A stretch of DNA of 64,000 bases, taken from the NCBI GenBank assembly GCA_009760885.1, contig CM019713.1, positions 23,816,427 to 23,880,426 of the forward strand, read 5' to 3'. Made by a program: the position numbers and the translations under genes. Of the stretch, positions 33,215-43,642 are shown one piece after another. Under the pieces are notes generated by a model. That model made no database searches. It worked only from the letters and a program-made list of their open reading frames with translations, and was not told where the DNA came from. The DNA comes from Achatina immaculata (lineage: Eukaryota > Mollusca > Gastropoda > Stylommatophora > Achatinidae). Positions within the stretch are counted from its first letter, which is position 1. The number at the start of each line of letters is the position of its first letter.

Positions 33215-33475
33215 CCAATACCAGTCCTCCGTAGGTAAATCGCTAAAGATGCACTTCAAAGTGCAGTGCCAACTGGAAGATCATGGGTTCAATCCCGGGA
33301 CCAAAACAAAAAAAAGCAACAACTCACAAGACCTCTGGGAGTCATGACCCAGAAGGGCCCACCCCCCTTATATATATGTCTGAGGGTTGGGGGGGGGGGG
33401 TAACTTCCTCTGATGATCTGAAGGAGTTGTGTTGTTTTTCCACTCTCTACAGTAGAGAGTTTCCTGCATAGTTAA
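33215..33475 (+). mobile_element. tRNA-derived SINE
   Basis: A tRNA-like head (about 33,228-33,302) carries GGGTTCAATCCCGGGACCA, a good T-arm and B box with complementary GGG/CCC stem, and a plausible A box near CCGTAGGTAAATCGC. It is followed by an A-rich linker and a body also present in inverted orientation at 31,430-31,640. A G12 run lies at 33,389-33,400. Transcription by pol III would be expected if active. Confidence 0.65.
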
Positions 33476-33594
33476 CCTCTCATGGCGAAGGTAGGTGTTT
33501 CGATTAGGGCTAGAGGCGCTCCGGTTATCTAGCGGTAGGAATGGGTACATAGCGTAATCTAGGGTAATGACAAGAACGACGGCAGAGAATCAAT
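33476..33594. other. Short spacer
   Basis: May still belong to the SINE body; unassigned. Confidence 0.35.
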
Positions 33595-33868
33595 AGGTCA
33601 AGGAAAGTATGCGTGCTAACACTATATTCCACAGGTCAAGGAAAATATGAGTGCTAACACTATATTCCCCTAGGTCAAGGAAAATATGAGTGCTAACACT
33701 ATATTCCCCTAGGTCAAGGAAAATATGAGTGCTAACACTATATTCCCCTAGGTCAAGGAAAATATGAGTGCTAACACTATATTCCCCTAGGTCAAGGAAA
33801 ATATGAGTGCTAACACTATATTCCCCTAGGTCAAGGAAAATATGAGTGCTAACACTATATTCCCCCAG
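33595..33868. repeat. Minisatellite, 39-bp unit, 7 copies
   Basis: Unit AGGTCAAGGAAAATATGAGT followed by GCTAACACTATATTCCCCT; five central copies are identical. Confidence 0.95.
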
Positions 33869-34317
33869 GTGAGTCCATGGCTTTATAGATTACCTTTATC
33901 TTGAATGACTAAACTTGTATACGAATATTTGAATTTGCTCATTTTCGGCGTAATACACTTGTACAAATAACAATACTAATATTCGGTACATCATATAGAC
34001 AAACGGACAGACATATATTTTACGAGCAGTTGTACTAAAGACACTTCTCCTGGTTTTCATATTTGGCACCAAATACCAGGTTTCCTTTGATCTTGATTTT
34101 CTATGGTGCCCAAATCAAAATTACATATCTAATAAAATGTACATGTAAGTTCCTATTGGCTGTATGTTGAAAGAAATGAGATTTAACTACTCTCTGACGG
34201 TAAACCTGATATGTCTACTCTTCCGTACTTTCCGTAGTAAAATTTCTTTCTTAAAATTATCTGTAGAGTATATTTAACAATTGTATCGTCCTAAATCTTT
34301 ATTTAAATATGTCTAAT
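33869..34317. other. Unassigned AT-rich spacer
   Basis: No feature recognised. Confidence 0.4.
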
Positions 34318-34750
34318 CTTCTTCTTCTTCTTCTTCGTTCGCTTCTACCACCAAGACCGCCCCGTGGTCCTACTGAATTTACTCCTGTGGTCCTCGATAG
34401 GTCCCGTGGTCCTCCTGTGGTCTCCGAAAGGACCACATGAGATCCCCGAGAGGACCACAAGAGGTTCAGAGTATCGCAGGGCTTGAGCCTGTATTCTCAG
34501 TGAGTCACAAAAGCGGGATTACGTGACACCGTGGTTTTCGTTGCACAAGTTTAACCTAGAGTTGGACTTTCTCACCGGAAAACCTCGACGTGTTTTGGAT
34601 ATCAGTATATCCCCGCCGAGTGAGAGGTGGGTTGCCCATCAAGGATAAAGTTGGAGTCACCGGAAAACCTCAGCGTGATTAGGATACGCAAACATCCCCG
34701 CCGAGTGAGTGGTGGTTGCCTATCTAGACTGCCCTGGTCCAATGTCTCCG
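34318..34750 (-). mobile_element. Inverted partner of the composite element at 6.5-7.8 kb, with (GAA)n tail
   Basis: Minus-strand sequence ends with GAAGCGAACGAAGAAGAAG, and shares the GGACCACA-rich block, the CACGGTGTCACG-type block and the GAGAAAGTCCAACTCTA segment with 7,385-7,720. The GGTTTTCCGGTGA block occurs twice here (about 34,575 and 34,658), mirroring duplication in the other copy. 5'-truncated compared with the copy at 6.5 kb. Confidence 0.75.
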
Positions 34751-34781
34751 ACTTCAGCATTTTGTAGTTGTGGCCTCTACA

Positions 34782-34888
34782 ATCACACTAGCATACATAT
34801 ATGCCATATTTTTATCACACCAGCATACATATATGCCATATTTTTATCACACCAGCATACATATCTGTCATATGTTTATCATGCAACA
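34782..34888. repeat. Tandem repeat, 32-bp unit, about 3.3 copies
   Basis: CACCAGCATACATATATGCC then ATATTTTTATCA. Confidence 0.9.
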
Positions 34889-35694
34889 ACTAATTGACTA
34901 CAAAATTAAGACAATACTTTATTCTCCTAAAGAAAATCTTACTTGTTCACATCTGCTTGTAAAGATCCTGATTTTATTAACAACTGTTTGTAAAGATTCT
35001 AATTCTGTTTATTTTATCAATAAATTATATTATGATTGTAAATTATCCACATTATTTTCATCACTTGTAAAGAGACATAAGGAAATATGACAAACATGAA
35101 GAAAGTAAGCTGTGAAGTGGCTTTAGTTTTAACATCTTAAAACTGGGATGGGTATCCCGACCCGCACATCGCCACTTTTGGCGAACTGATCATAAAAGTT
35201 TGGCAGATTAGTGTTCTGGTGAGGTCTGTAATTAAATGTTTGTGAAATGTTCGTGATGGCCCGCTTTCTGGGATTGTATTTATGTCACGCTGGTGTTTTT
35301 AATTACTGGGCGATTTGTTTCACTTTGATGTGACAAACTCAAAGAGAGAATGCTGCCACAATGTGTCTTATAACCCAGCGTGAAGTTATTCGTGAGCCAC
35401 TTTCCCAGGTGGGACGTTAAAGTCGTTAATAAACTTTACACACTTGCACAGCATAACTTTGTAGGGCGGGAAGAAAGTAGGCGGGGGAGGGGGATGGGAG
35501 GACGACTGTGAATATTCCGTGGGAGAAACGTGATGTAGGAAGGAGAAGGAGGGGAAGGGATTTTCCGTAGTTTGCCTGACTCGCCCCGGATGGCTACCAA
35601 TCCCAGATACGCCACTGATGTCATGGCTTCCTTCTGTCTGTTATGGATGATGAAGAACTACGTTCCTGACAGAGATTAATGTCAGCTTAAGCTG
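34889..35694. other. Unassigned spacer
   Basis: A GC-richer stretch (35,140-35,640) may be an old dispersed element; no domain seen. Confidence 0.35.
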
Positions 35695-35955
35695 CCAAAT
35701 AAACAGAAACCTTGTCTTGATCTTGTTTGTCTGTCTTCGTCAGCTAAAATAAACAGAAACCTTGTCTTGATCTTGTTTGTCTGTCTTCGCCAGCTAAAAT
35801 AAACAGAAACCTTGTCTTGATCTTGTTTGTCTGTCTTCGCCAGCTAAAATAAACAGAAACCTTGTCTTGATCTTGTTTGTCTGTCTTCGCCAGCCAAAAT
35901 AGACAGAAACCTTGTCTTGATCCTGTTTGTCTGTCTTCGCCAGCTAAAATAAACT
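35695..35955. repeat. Minisatellite, 50-bp unit, about 5 copies
   Basis: Unit AAATAAACAGAAACCTTGTC then TTGATCTTGTTTGTCTGTCT and TCGCCAGCTA. Confidence 0.95.
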
Positions 35956-36025
35956 GAAATCTTTTAGTCATGTGACTCATGGTCAGTATTTTATTGATTA
36001 CATTTTTGTACCATAATTTCTGTAA

Positions 36026-36060
36026 GTTGCCTTCGTGGTGTAGTGGTTAGTAATCTTGCC
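36026..36060 (+). mobile_element. tRNA-derived SINE, left part, split by LINE B
   Basis: GTGGTGTAGTGGTTAGTAAT is a strong tRNA 5' half (A box). It breaks at TCTTGCC (36,054-36,060) and resumes at 36,220. Confidence 0.75.
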
Positions 36061-36219
36061 TTATATCTTATATCTTATATCTTATATCCTTCCCGTGCCG
36101 TTAAACGTCATATAGGGCTCGCAAAGTAGCTCGCCAATTTTTCCTGTCTTCGGCGAGTCTTTCAACCTCATCAAAGGATTTTATGCCTGTTAATTTGGCC
36201 TCTCTTAATAATGTCCTCC
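36061..36219 (-). mobile_element. LINE family B 3' end inserted in a SINE, 7-bp target duplication
   Basis: On the minus strand it encodes LREAKLTGIKSFDEVERLAE, then DRKNWRATLRALYDV and a stop, then CGGCACGGGAAGGATATAAG with an (AAGATAT)n tail (36,061-36,090). TCTTGCC at 36,054-36,060 and 36,220-36,226 is the target-site duplication. It is severely 5'-truncated (about 160 bp) but its coding part is uninterrupted, so it is a young insertion. Confidence 0.88.
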
Positions 36220-36300
36220 TCTTGCCTGCCAACCAGAAATTCCCTTGTTCGATTCCCCGGTGTGATTTTGTTTTCTCCGGACCGTCTAGCATCAGGTTCG
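36220..36300 (+). mobile_element. tRNA-derived SINE, right part
   Basis: Joined to the left part the order is A box, CTTGCCTGCCAACCAG (anticodon-arm like), then TTGTTCGATTCCCCGG (T-arm and B box). The CTTGCCTGCCA context resembles tRNA-Gly(GCC), which is a tentative assignment. Confidence 0.72.
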
Positions 36301-36476
36301 ATTTAGCGTACCTGGAAATGCGTACCTGGTGTTTCTCTGGGAAAACACAGGTGAGGGAACAGGTGCTGGCCTGCCTATCTCACCTTGTTGTGACTTAGAC
36401 GTGTATCAGGCATTAACACTTCACACCTGTAGGGCACGCAGGTGTCGAGGGACATTCATCTATTATTTTGATGTCG

Positions 36477-36588
36477 GCGGTGTCTGCTTGTAGTGTCTGC
36501 TTGTAGTGTCTGCTTGTAGTGTCTGCTTGTAGTGTCTGCTTGTAGTGTCTGCTTGTAGTGTCTGCTTGTAGTGTCTGCTTGTACAGAA
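36477..36588. repeat. 13-bp tandem repeat, about 8.5 copies
   Basis: TGCTTGTAGTGTC repeated perfectly. Confidence 0.97.
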
Positions 36589-37020
36589 AAGCAACATGCC
36601 CCTGGATTAATCCCAACCACTGTGATTCTGGCGGATTCCTCGACTCTGGCTACACTGTTGTGCGTGAGATCCTAGTTTATTTTTCAGCCACTGACCACAT
36701 TTGTGGGCTGTCTTAGTCGGAGCGTACGTCGCGTAGGCAGACACTCTTGGTGGCAATTTGTCCTCCACACAACGTGTCAAGTACCCAGTTACACAGCAGG
36801 AACCATTGGAGCGTAACGGACCGGAGGGTGGGGTGGGTGTATTGGTGGGGGGAGGGGGGGCGATCCCACGCCTTGCGCCCGGAGACCATCTAAAGATCAG
36901 GTTTCCCTGTTTACCCCAGCCCTAACCTCAGCGTGTCCCTAAAACTCGTATGTCCTTGAAATTGTTACTAAAAATAAACTATAACAGCTGAAGGGAAACA
37001 AAAAATCTCATCAAAAAGTG
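36589..37020. other. Unassigned spacer
   Basis: G-rich patch at about 36,828-36,861; no gene recognised. Confidence 0.4.
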
Positions 37021-37115
37021 TGATCCAACGAATCAATCAATCAAGTGCCATGCCGCCTGGCGTATGTGATCATTTCTCTCCACAATTCCCTGTCTTTCCA
37101 ACGAAAGAAATGTTT
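37021..37115 (-). mobile_element. Short RTE-type LINE 3' end with (AATC)n tail
   Basis: GTGCCATGCCGCCTGGCGTA then TGTGATCATTTCTC is the antisense of the conserved RTE terminus seen at 43,641, 25,488 and 57,147. An AATCAATCAATCAA tail precedes it on the plus strand. Under 100 bp. Confidence 0.65.
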
Positions 37116-37189
37116 TTTTTTTTTTTTAGTGTTGGACTAAGTTTGATTTACCTCTAAAAATATTGAACAAAGGACTTTGATCTTGGAGA

Positions 37190-37434
37190 AGCAAACTAGC
37201 GAACTTTATTTCAAAAAGATGAAGAATTTGGACATTCAGGCCCACCTGAGATTCTGCATTCCTCTCATCTCTCAGCTTTCATTCATACACGATCATTCAA
37301 ACATCAGTTCATTTCTAACATTACAAACATATACAAAACTATACAAGTTATGAACTGGAAACTATTAAATATAATCTATACATTCATCAATATACGCAAG
37401 TAAATCATACGGTGAAATTCTTTCATATTCCTTC

Positions 37435-37436
<2 letters not shown>
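37190..37436 (-). mobile_element. Jockey/CR1-like (family C) 3' UTR fragment
   Basis: CTTTATTTCAAAAAG, GGACATTCAGGCCCACCTGA and TTCTGCATTC parallel CTTTATTTCAAAAGG and the GGCACGCAGGCCCGTCTGA block at 48,799-48,850. Its 5' side abuts an (AAAG)n run at 37,437-37,473. Confidence 0.7.
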
Positions 37437-37472
<36 letters not shown>

Positions 37473-37473
37473 T
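37437..37473. repeat. (AAAG)n microsatellite
   Basis: Nine tetranucleotide units. Confidence 0.95.
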
Positions 37474-37856
37474 GATTTTGACACGAACAAGACGAGCAGC
37501 TGCCTAGCCATGAGAAGACAATTCACTATCAGCTCGGCTACACTGCATTCCTAAGCGAACAAAGAAACAAACAAGAAAAACGCTGGATACATCTAGTTGT
37601 TAATGGCTGTCTGGGCTGGCGACATCCTGGAGGTTGATGACAACCTAGTAGACACGTGAACTGTGGAGTTTCAGTTCCTTGTTCTGGTTTCCTGTCTGTG
37701 TGTCATCGTTTCCGTCTCGCATGAAGAACTTGACACGTCACGAGGCTGCTTTACGGTTGTATGACGGCTGCGTCTGTAGTCCGTCGCCATCCAGTGTGTG
37801 CGCGCGACTGTGATGTGTGTGTGTGTTCTTGAGAGAGTGTATATGTGTGCTTGAGT
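37474..37856. other. Unassigned spacer
   Basis: No gene recognised. Confidence 0.4.
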
Positions 37857-37869
37857 CAAAGAGAAAGAA

Positions 37870-37900
<31 letters not shown>

Positions 37901-38236
37901 AAGAGAGAGAGAGAGAAAGAGAGAGAGAGAAAGAGAAAGAAAGAGAGAGAGAGAAAGAGAGAGAGATAAAGAGAGAGAGATAAAGAGAGAGAGAAAGAGA
38001 GAGAAAGAGAGAGAAAGAGAAAGAAAGAGAGAGAGAGAAAGAGAGAGAGAGAAAGAGAGAGAGAGAAAAAGAGAGAAAGAGAAAGAAAGAGAGAGAGAAA
38101 GAGGGAGAGAAAGAGAGAGAGGGAAAGAGAGAGAAAGAAAGAGAGAGAGAGAAAGAGAGAAAGAGAAAGAGAGAGAGAGAAAGAGGGAGAGAGAGAAAGA
38201 GAGAGAGAAAGAGAGAGAATGAGAGAGAGAAAGAGA

Positions 38237-38270
<34 letters not shown>

Positions 38271-38292
38271 AAGAAAGAGAGAAAGAGAGAGG
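37857..38292. repeat. 440-bp polypurine tract, (GA)n/(GAAA)n mosaic
   Basis: Second tract of the same kind as 14,207-14,643. Long Leu/Ser/Phe or Arg/Glu/Lys frames across it are compositional artefacts. Confidence 0.95.
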
Positions 38293-38504
38293 TTGTATGT
38301 GTGTGCCTGAGAGAGGGGAAGACAGAAAGTGGTTGTGTATGTGTGTGTGTGTGCTTGCAAGAGAGAATGAGAACTCAAGAGAGTGTAGTTGGCTGCTTGG
38401 TTGTTTGTTGTGTTTTGTTGTTGTGTTTGTTTTAACAATAGAAGAGACTAGAAGAAACGAAACAGACAACAAACATTCTATCACATTTTATTCTTACTCT
38501 CATT

Positions 38505-38853
38505 GCAAGCTGCATCAAATGATACCATTATGAGCTGCATTAAATGATACTATTATGAGCTGCATCAAATGATACTATTATGAGCTGCATCAAATGATAC
38601 TATTATGAGCTGCATCAAATGATACTATCATGAGCTGCATTAAATGATACTATTATGAGCTGCATTAAATGATACTATTATGAGCTGCATTAAATGATAC
38701 CATTATGAGCTGCATCAAATGATACCATTATAAGCTGCATCAAATGATACTATTATAAGCTGCATCAAATGATACTATTATGAGCTGCATTAAATGATAC
38801 TATTATGAGCTGCATCAAATGATACTATTATGAGCTGCATCAAATGATACTAT
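38505..38853. repeat. Minisatellite, 25-bp unit, about 14 copies
   Basis: ATGAGCTGCATCAAATGATA CTATT, with TTAAATG and TATAAGC variants distributed in runs. Confidence 0.95.
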
Positions 38854-39206
38854 TAATTTCCTTTGTGTATTTTTGTAATGTTTCTTTTTTATGTTTCTGA
38901 ATAAAAGTATGTCTGGCCGAAATATTAATTGTTTTTGCTTTTTGCTTGTTTCTTTTTCGTCTTGTTTCTTCGGTCTTCTTGGACATTATTTAATTAATTT
39001 CTGCGCGTGTAGCCAAGGACGGAGAGGGAGAAAGCTGGGGGAGAGGGGTGGGAATTGGGGCATGAGTTCAAGGATAGGTTTTAGAGGATGAAAGATAACA
39101 TGGCCCAACGAAAAAAAATAAAAACAAATTTCTTGGTGCCTTAGTTTTTAACCCTGTTTCTGGGGTTAGTTCGAGCGCTGATTTAAAAAAAAAATTGCAT
39201 TCGATA
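38854..39206. other. Unassigned spacer
   Basis: GGCCGAAATATTAATTG at about 38,916 weakly resembles the dispersed repeat at 30,531 and 50,715. Confidence 0.4.
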
Positions 39207-40497
39207 GACCACATCAGCTCTGGTTTCTTAGATATGGTTACCATCGGCTCTGGTTTCTTAGATATGGTTGGCACCAGCTCTAGTTTCTTAGATATGGTTG
39301 GCATCAGCTCTGGTTTCTTAGATATGGTTAGCATCAGCTCTAGTTTCTTAGATATGGTTGGCATCAGCTCTAGTTTCGTAGATATGATTGGCATCAGCTC
39401 TAGTTTTCTTAGATATGGTTGGCATCAGCTCTAGTTTCTTAGATATGGTTAGCATCAGCTCTGGTTTCTTAGATATGGTTAGCATCAGCTCTAGTTTCTT
39501 AGATATGGTTGGCATCAGCTCTAGTTTCTTAGATATGATTGGCACCAGCTCTAGTTTTCTTAGATATGGTTAGCATCAGCTCTAGTTTCTTAGATATGGT
39601 TGTCATCAGCTCTAATTTCTTAGATATGATTGGCATCAGCTCTAGTTTCTTAGATATGATTGGCATCAGCTCTAGTTTCTTAGATATGATTGGCATCAGC
39701 TCTAGTTTCGTAGATATGGTTGGCATCAGCTCTGGTTTCTTAGATATGGTTGGCATCGGCTCTAGTTTCTTAGATATGGTTAGCATCTGCTCTAGTTTCT
39801 TAGATATGGTTGGCATCAGCTCTGGTTTCTTAGATATGGTTAGCATCGGCTCTAGTTTCTTAAATATGGTTGGCATCAGCTCTAGTTTCTTAGATATGGT
39901 TGGCATCAGCTCTAGTTTCTTAGATATGGTTAGCATCAGCTCTAGTTTCTTAGATATGGTTGGTATCAGCTCTAGTTTCTTAGATATGATTGGCATCAGC
40001 TCTAGTTTCTTAGATATGGTTAGCATCAGCTCTAGTTTCTTAGATATGACTGACATCAGCTCTAGTTTCTTAGATATGATTGGCATCAGCTCTAGTTTCT
40101 TAGATATGATTGGCATCAGCTCTAGTTTCTTAGATATGATTGGCATCAGCTCTAGTTTCTTAGATATGATTGGCATCAGCTCTAGTTTCTTAGATATGAT
40201 TGGCATCAGCTCTAGTTTCTTAGATATGGTTGGCATCAGCTCTAGTTTCTTAGATATGATTGGCATCAGCTCTAGTTTCTTAGATATGGTTGGCATCAGC
40301 TCTAGTTTCTTAGATATGGTTAGCATCAGCTCTAGTTTCTTAGATATGATTGGCATCAGCTCTAGTTTCTTAGATATAATTGGCATCAGCTCTAGTTTCT
40401 TAGATATGATTGGCATCAGCTCTAGTTTTTTAGATATGGTTGGCATCAGCTCTAGTTTCTTAGATATGGTTGGCATCAGCTCTGGTTCCTTAGATAT
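39207..40497. repeat. Minisatellite, 30-bp unit, about 43 copies, open on both strands
   Basis: Unit GCATCAGCTCTAGTTTCTTA GATATGGTTG. Because 30 is divisible by 3 and no unit contains a stop in the relevant frames, frames of more than 300 codons are open on both strands (10-residue periods). There is no signal peptide, non-repetitive domain or splice evidence, so I treat them as array artefacts. Two units carry an extra T that shifts frame (about 39,408 and 39,556). Confidence 0.95.
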
Positions 40498-40833
40498 GGT
40501 AGAATTTATAAAATTTTAGTCCGCTCTTTAACAAATCTCTTCTGCAGAACTGGGAAGTCGTAACAAGCGGTCTTATTTGAATGAAAAATTTATGTATTTA
40601 ATTTACCCACATTTTTGTGTACATTGATCTTTGTTTCACAACTATGTATCCACTTCCTTTCATATAATGCACACTAGCATAAAAACTTATAGCTCAAATG
40701 ACAAAATTGTTTGTTTTTTTTTGTTTTATTACATAATTATGTGCACAAAATTAAGATTGTAAATCATGTATGAGGTGTGTGTATATTCCAACTCATATAA
40801 TTTCATTTTTCCAAACCGAACACCGTGGAGGTT
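40498..40833. other. AT-rich spacer
   Basis: Possibly upstream flank of the pseudogene that follows; no promoter elements claimed. Confidence 0.35.
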
Positions 40834-42534
40834 ATGGCTACTTCAAGACAGAGCTGCCTGAATCATCCCGACGTATTTTGCTTTATTTGTGGGAGAGTAC
40901 ACACTGAAAGCAAGTAGGAAACCTGTTTTTGAGTTTGTAAAAAGAGGATAAGTAGGTTATTTTGGTGCCAAGCTTGGAGATCAAGATAAGCCATGGGCTC
41001 CTCACATTGTAAGCAAAACTTGTACGGAGCATTTGCGCCAGTGGACAAATGGAAAGAGAAGCTGCCTGAAACTTGGAGTACCAATGGTGTGAAGGGAACC
41101 GAAAAACTACTTCGATGATTGTTATTTTTGTATTGTTAATATCATAGGTATCAATCGAAATAATCGTGACAAGTTGTCTTACTCTGATCTACCTTCAGCC
41201 TGGACACCTGTTCCACACTCAGATCTTGTACCTGTTCTACCTTTCCTTGAACTACCCCAGCTCTCAGAGGATGAGTCTTGCATGTCTGATATCTCACAGG
41301 GTAAAGAAAGTGAGGGCAGTGACTGTGAATTCCAAACAACTTCAAATAATGATCGTTCATGATCAGAATGAATTGAGTGATCTGATCAGGGACTTAGATC
41401 TTTCCAAGGAGTCTTCTGAGTTGCTGCCTCCAAACTAAAGGAAGAGAATGTACTTCAGCCTGGAACGAAAGTTACATTTAATCGAAGGAGGGAAAAAGAT
41501 TTGCGCCATTCTCTGTCGAAGACAACAACTTAGTATTCTGCAGTGACACCGGAAGCCTTGTGAAGAAAATTAGTCTTTCAGAATATAACCCAAGTGAGTG
41601 GCGTCTTTTCATCGACAGTTCAAAACGTTTGAAAAACGTCTTCTTTTAAATAAAGGCACGGATATGGCGCTGTTCCAATCAGTCATTCCATAAGAATGAA
41701 AGAAGAGGACACGGCCATATCTTTAGTCTTGGAAAAGATAAATTACCAAGAACATGGATGGGTGATTTGTGTAGACCTGAAGATGGTTAATGTTCTTCTT
41801 GCTCAACAAAGAGGACACACAAAGTATCCTTGCTGTTTATATTTTTGGGATAGCAGAGCCAAACATGGACATTGGGCAAGAAAAGATTGACCTCCGATAG
41901 AATATATGGTGGTTGGAGGACAAAATGTAATCAATGAACCTTTGGTAGCACGAGATAAAATCATACCGCCACCATTACATATAAAACTAGGTCTGATGAA
42001 ACAATTTGTAAAGACTTTGAATAAAGACGGTTCATGTGCACATGAATACAAAATGCATACGTTACCTGGACTTACCATGGAAAAACTAAACGCAGGAAGT
42101 TTCGATGGTCCATAGACCAGACAACTTTTAAGTGACCCACATTTCATAGCATCAGTGAAAGAAATCGAATCAAGTGGCTGGTCTTCATTTGTTCTTGTTG
42201 TGAAAAGCTTTCTTGTCAACAAGAAGGCAGACAGCTACACACAGTTAGTAGAAGGATATGCTCTTTCAACAGGTTTGGCTGTAAATCTCTTATCTGCACA
42301 GTCACTTAGATCACTTTTCAGAGAACCCGTGTGACTTAAGTGAAGAGCAAGGTTGAAAGATTTCACCAGGACATAAAAACAATGGAAGCCATATACCAAG
42401 GAAGATAGGATGCGCACATGATGGCAGACTATTGTTGGAATCTTATGCGGGATTGTCCTGGCAGATCCCACTCGGAATTCTTACAAAAGAAGCTTCTTGT
42501 GTGTCAAATGAATGGAACGTTTTTATCATAAACT
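40834..42534 (+). pseudogene. Degenerate copy of an uncharacterised multi-copy invertebrate Cys-rich protein family
   Basis: About 1.7 kb of intronless coding-like sequence, readable only by changing frame several times. It opens MATSRQSCLNHPDVFCFICG (first Cys pair at 40,876-40,893), then GDQDKPWAPHIVSKTC, VPMVWREPKNYFDDCYFC (second pair at 41,120-41,131), DLPSAWTPVPHSD, LSDLIRDLDLSKESSELL, EWRLFIDSS, HIKLGLMKQFVKTLNKDG and finally MMADYCWNLMRDCPGRSHS near 42,417-42,474. I recognise this pattern as a recurrent, uncharacterised protein family found in many copies in invertebrate genomes. Its copy number and lack of introns suggest it moves with a transposon or is retrocopied; its function is unknown. 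The Cys pairs suggest zinc binding. Broken by many stops and frameshifts. Confidence 0.75.
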
Positions 42535-43189
42535 TGTGCTTTTGGTATGAAATAAGTAGATTTTCATGTTGTACACTTTTCTTTTAATTGTTAATATGCT
42601 CCCTTAATGCTTAAAAGATATTAATGTAAATACTACATTAAAATATCCTGATTTGTTATGGGCGAACAGAGTGAAGAGTGGTATATGGCATATGTTCTCT
42701 ATCTAAAAGAAATAGAGCTGACGGGGAAAACTTGTGCCATTTTTTTGGAATCAGGAGGTCAAATATACCCAGAAACACGTCTAACATTTGAGGCACCAGA
42801 AAGTATGTTGGCCGGTGAAATAAATATATAAATACAACAGTTTCCGGGAGAAAATTAAAATGATAATTTTCCAGATTTTACACCGGGACTTCGCCTACAT
42901 AGTGAACTAATCCCTGACTTAAAATGATGCCTTAAATGGCTGCTGACCCAGCGAGCCGGCGGTGGATCTCTTTATACTGTTCATAGAAAACACAGAATGA
43001 ACAGATTGATATAAACAGAAAACTATTCAGAAATGTTAAATTACCAAGACACAAAAAAACGTATCAACATTTGCGGTATAAACGATAAAAAGGAGGAATT
43101 AGTGAAATGAATAAAAGAGAGAAGCAAAAAACAAGTTGACACAAAATAAGAGGCCAAGCCCGCAGACAAATACATCAAAACTAAACTCT
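42535..43189. other. Unassigned spacer
   Basis: A short open stretch reading GEQSEEWYMAYVLYLKEIEL at about 42,660 is not recognised. Confidence 0.35.
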
Positions 43190-43585
43190 GGACTGAGTGA
43201 GTAAGCGAAAAACAGCAAAACAGGCTGTCGGAATGATCAAAGAACCAACCACCGCTGGCAAAATACTGGAAAACAAAATGTATATCACAAAGAAAGATAA
43301 CTGTCCAAATACAAGAAAATTAGGAGACAACAACTTATGTCTAAGTATTTGCTCCATGCAATACAGCAGACATGGAGGAAGAATGTGGGGTTTTTTATTT
43401 GTGTGTGTGTACAGTCTCCGTGATTTGCAAAGGGAACGTTGCCATTATTATGGGAGACTTCAGTGCAAGGCTGGGCACAAGAAGAACAGAAGTAGCAGAC
43501 CACATGGGAGTCTTCGTTGCCTGACAGTATACTAGAAATGAAAATCGTAGAAAGTTTCTACACTTATGCAGCTAACGTGATATCA
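43190..43585 (+). pseudogene. LINE APE-type endonuclease fragment, left half, split by an RTE
   Basis: Near 43,438-43,582 the plus strand reads NVAIIMGDFSARLGTRRTE, then ADHMGVF, and after a frameshift ESFYTYAANVI, the GDFNA-type catalytic block of an AP-endonuclease-like LINE EN domain. The frame is interrupted after the ATA codon at 43,580-43,582 by the RTE tail. It resumes at 46,775. The N-terminal part before 43,438 is too decayed to assign with confidence. Confidence 0.75.
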
Positions 43586-43642
43586 TCATCGTCGTCATCA
43601 TCATCATCATCATCATCGTCATCAGCAGCAGCAGCAGCAGGT

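Noticed and set aside
37671..38484. About 250-codon Ser/Leu/Phe-rich, membrane-like protein
   Set aside because: It is the polypurine tract read on the minus strand; composition alone explains the open frame.
42660..42830. Short coding-like stretch reading GEQSEEWYMAYVLYLKEIEL
   Set aside because: Not recognised, short and without conserved context; not enough to call a gene.
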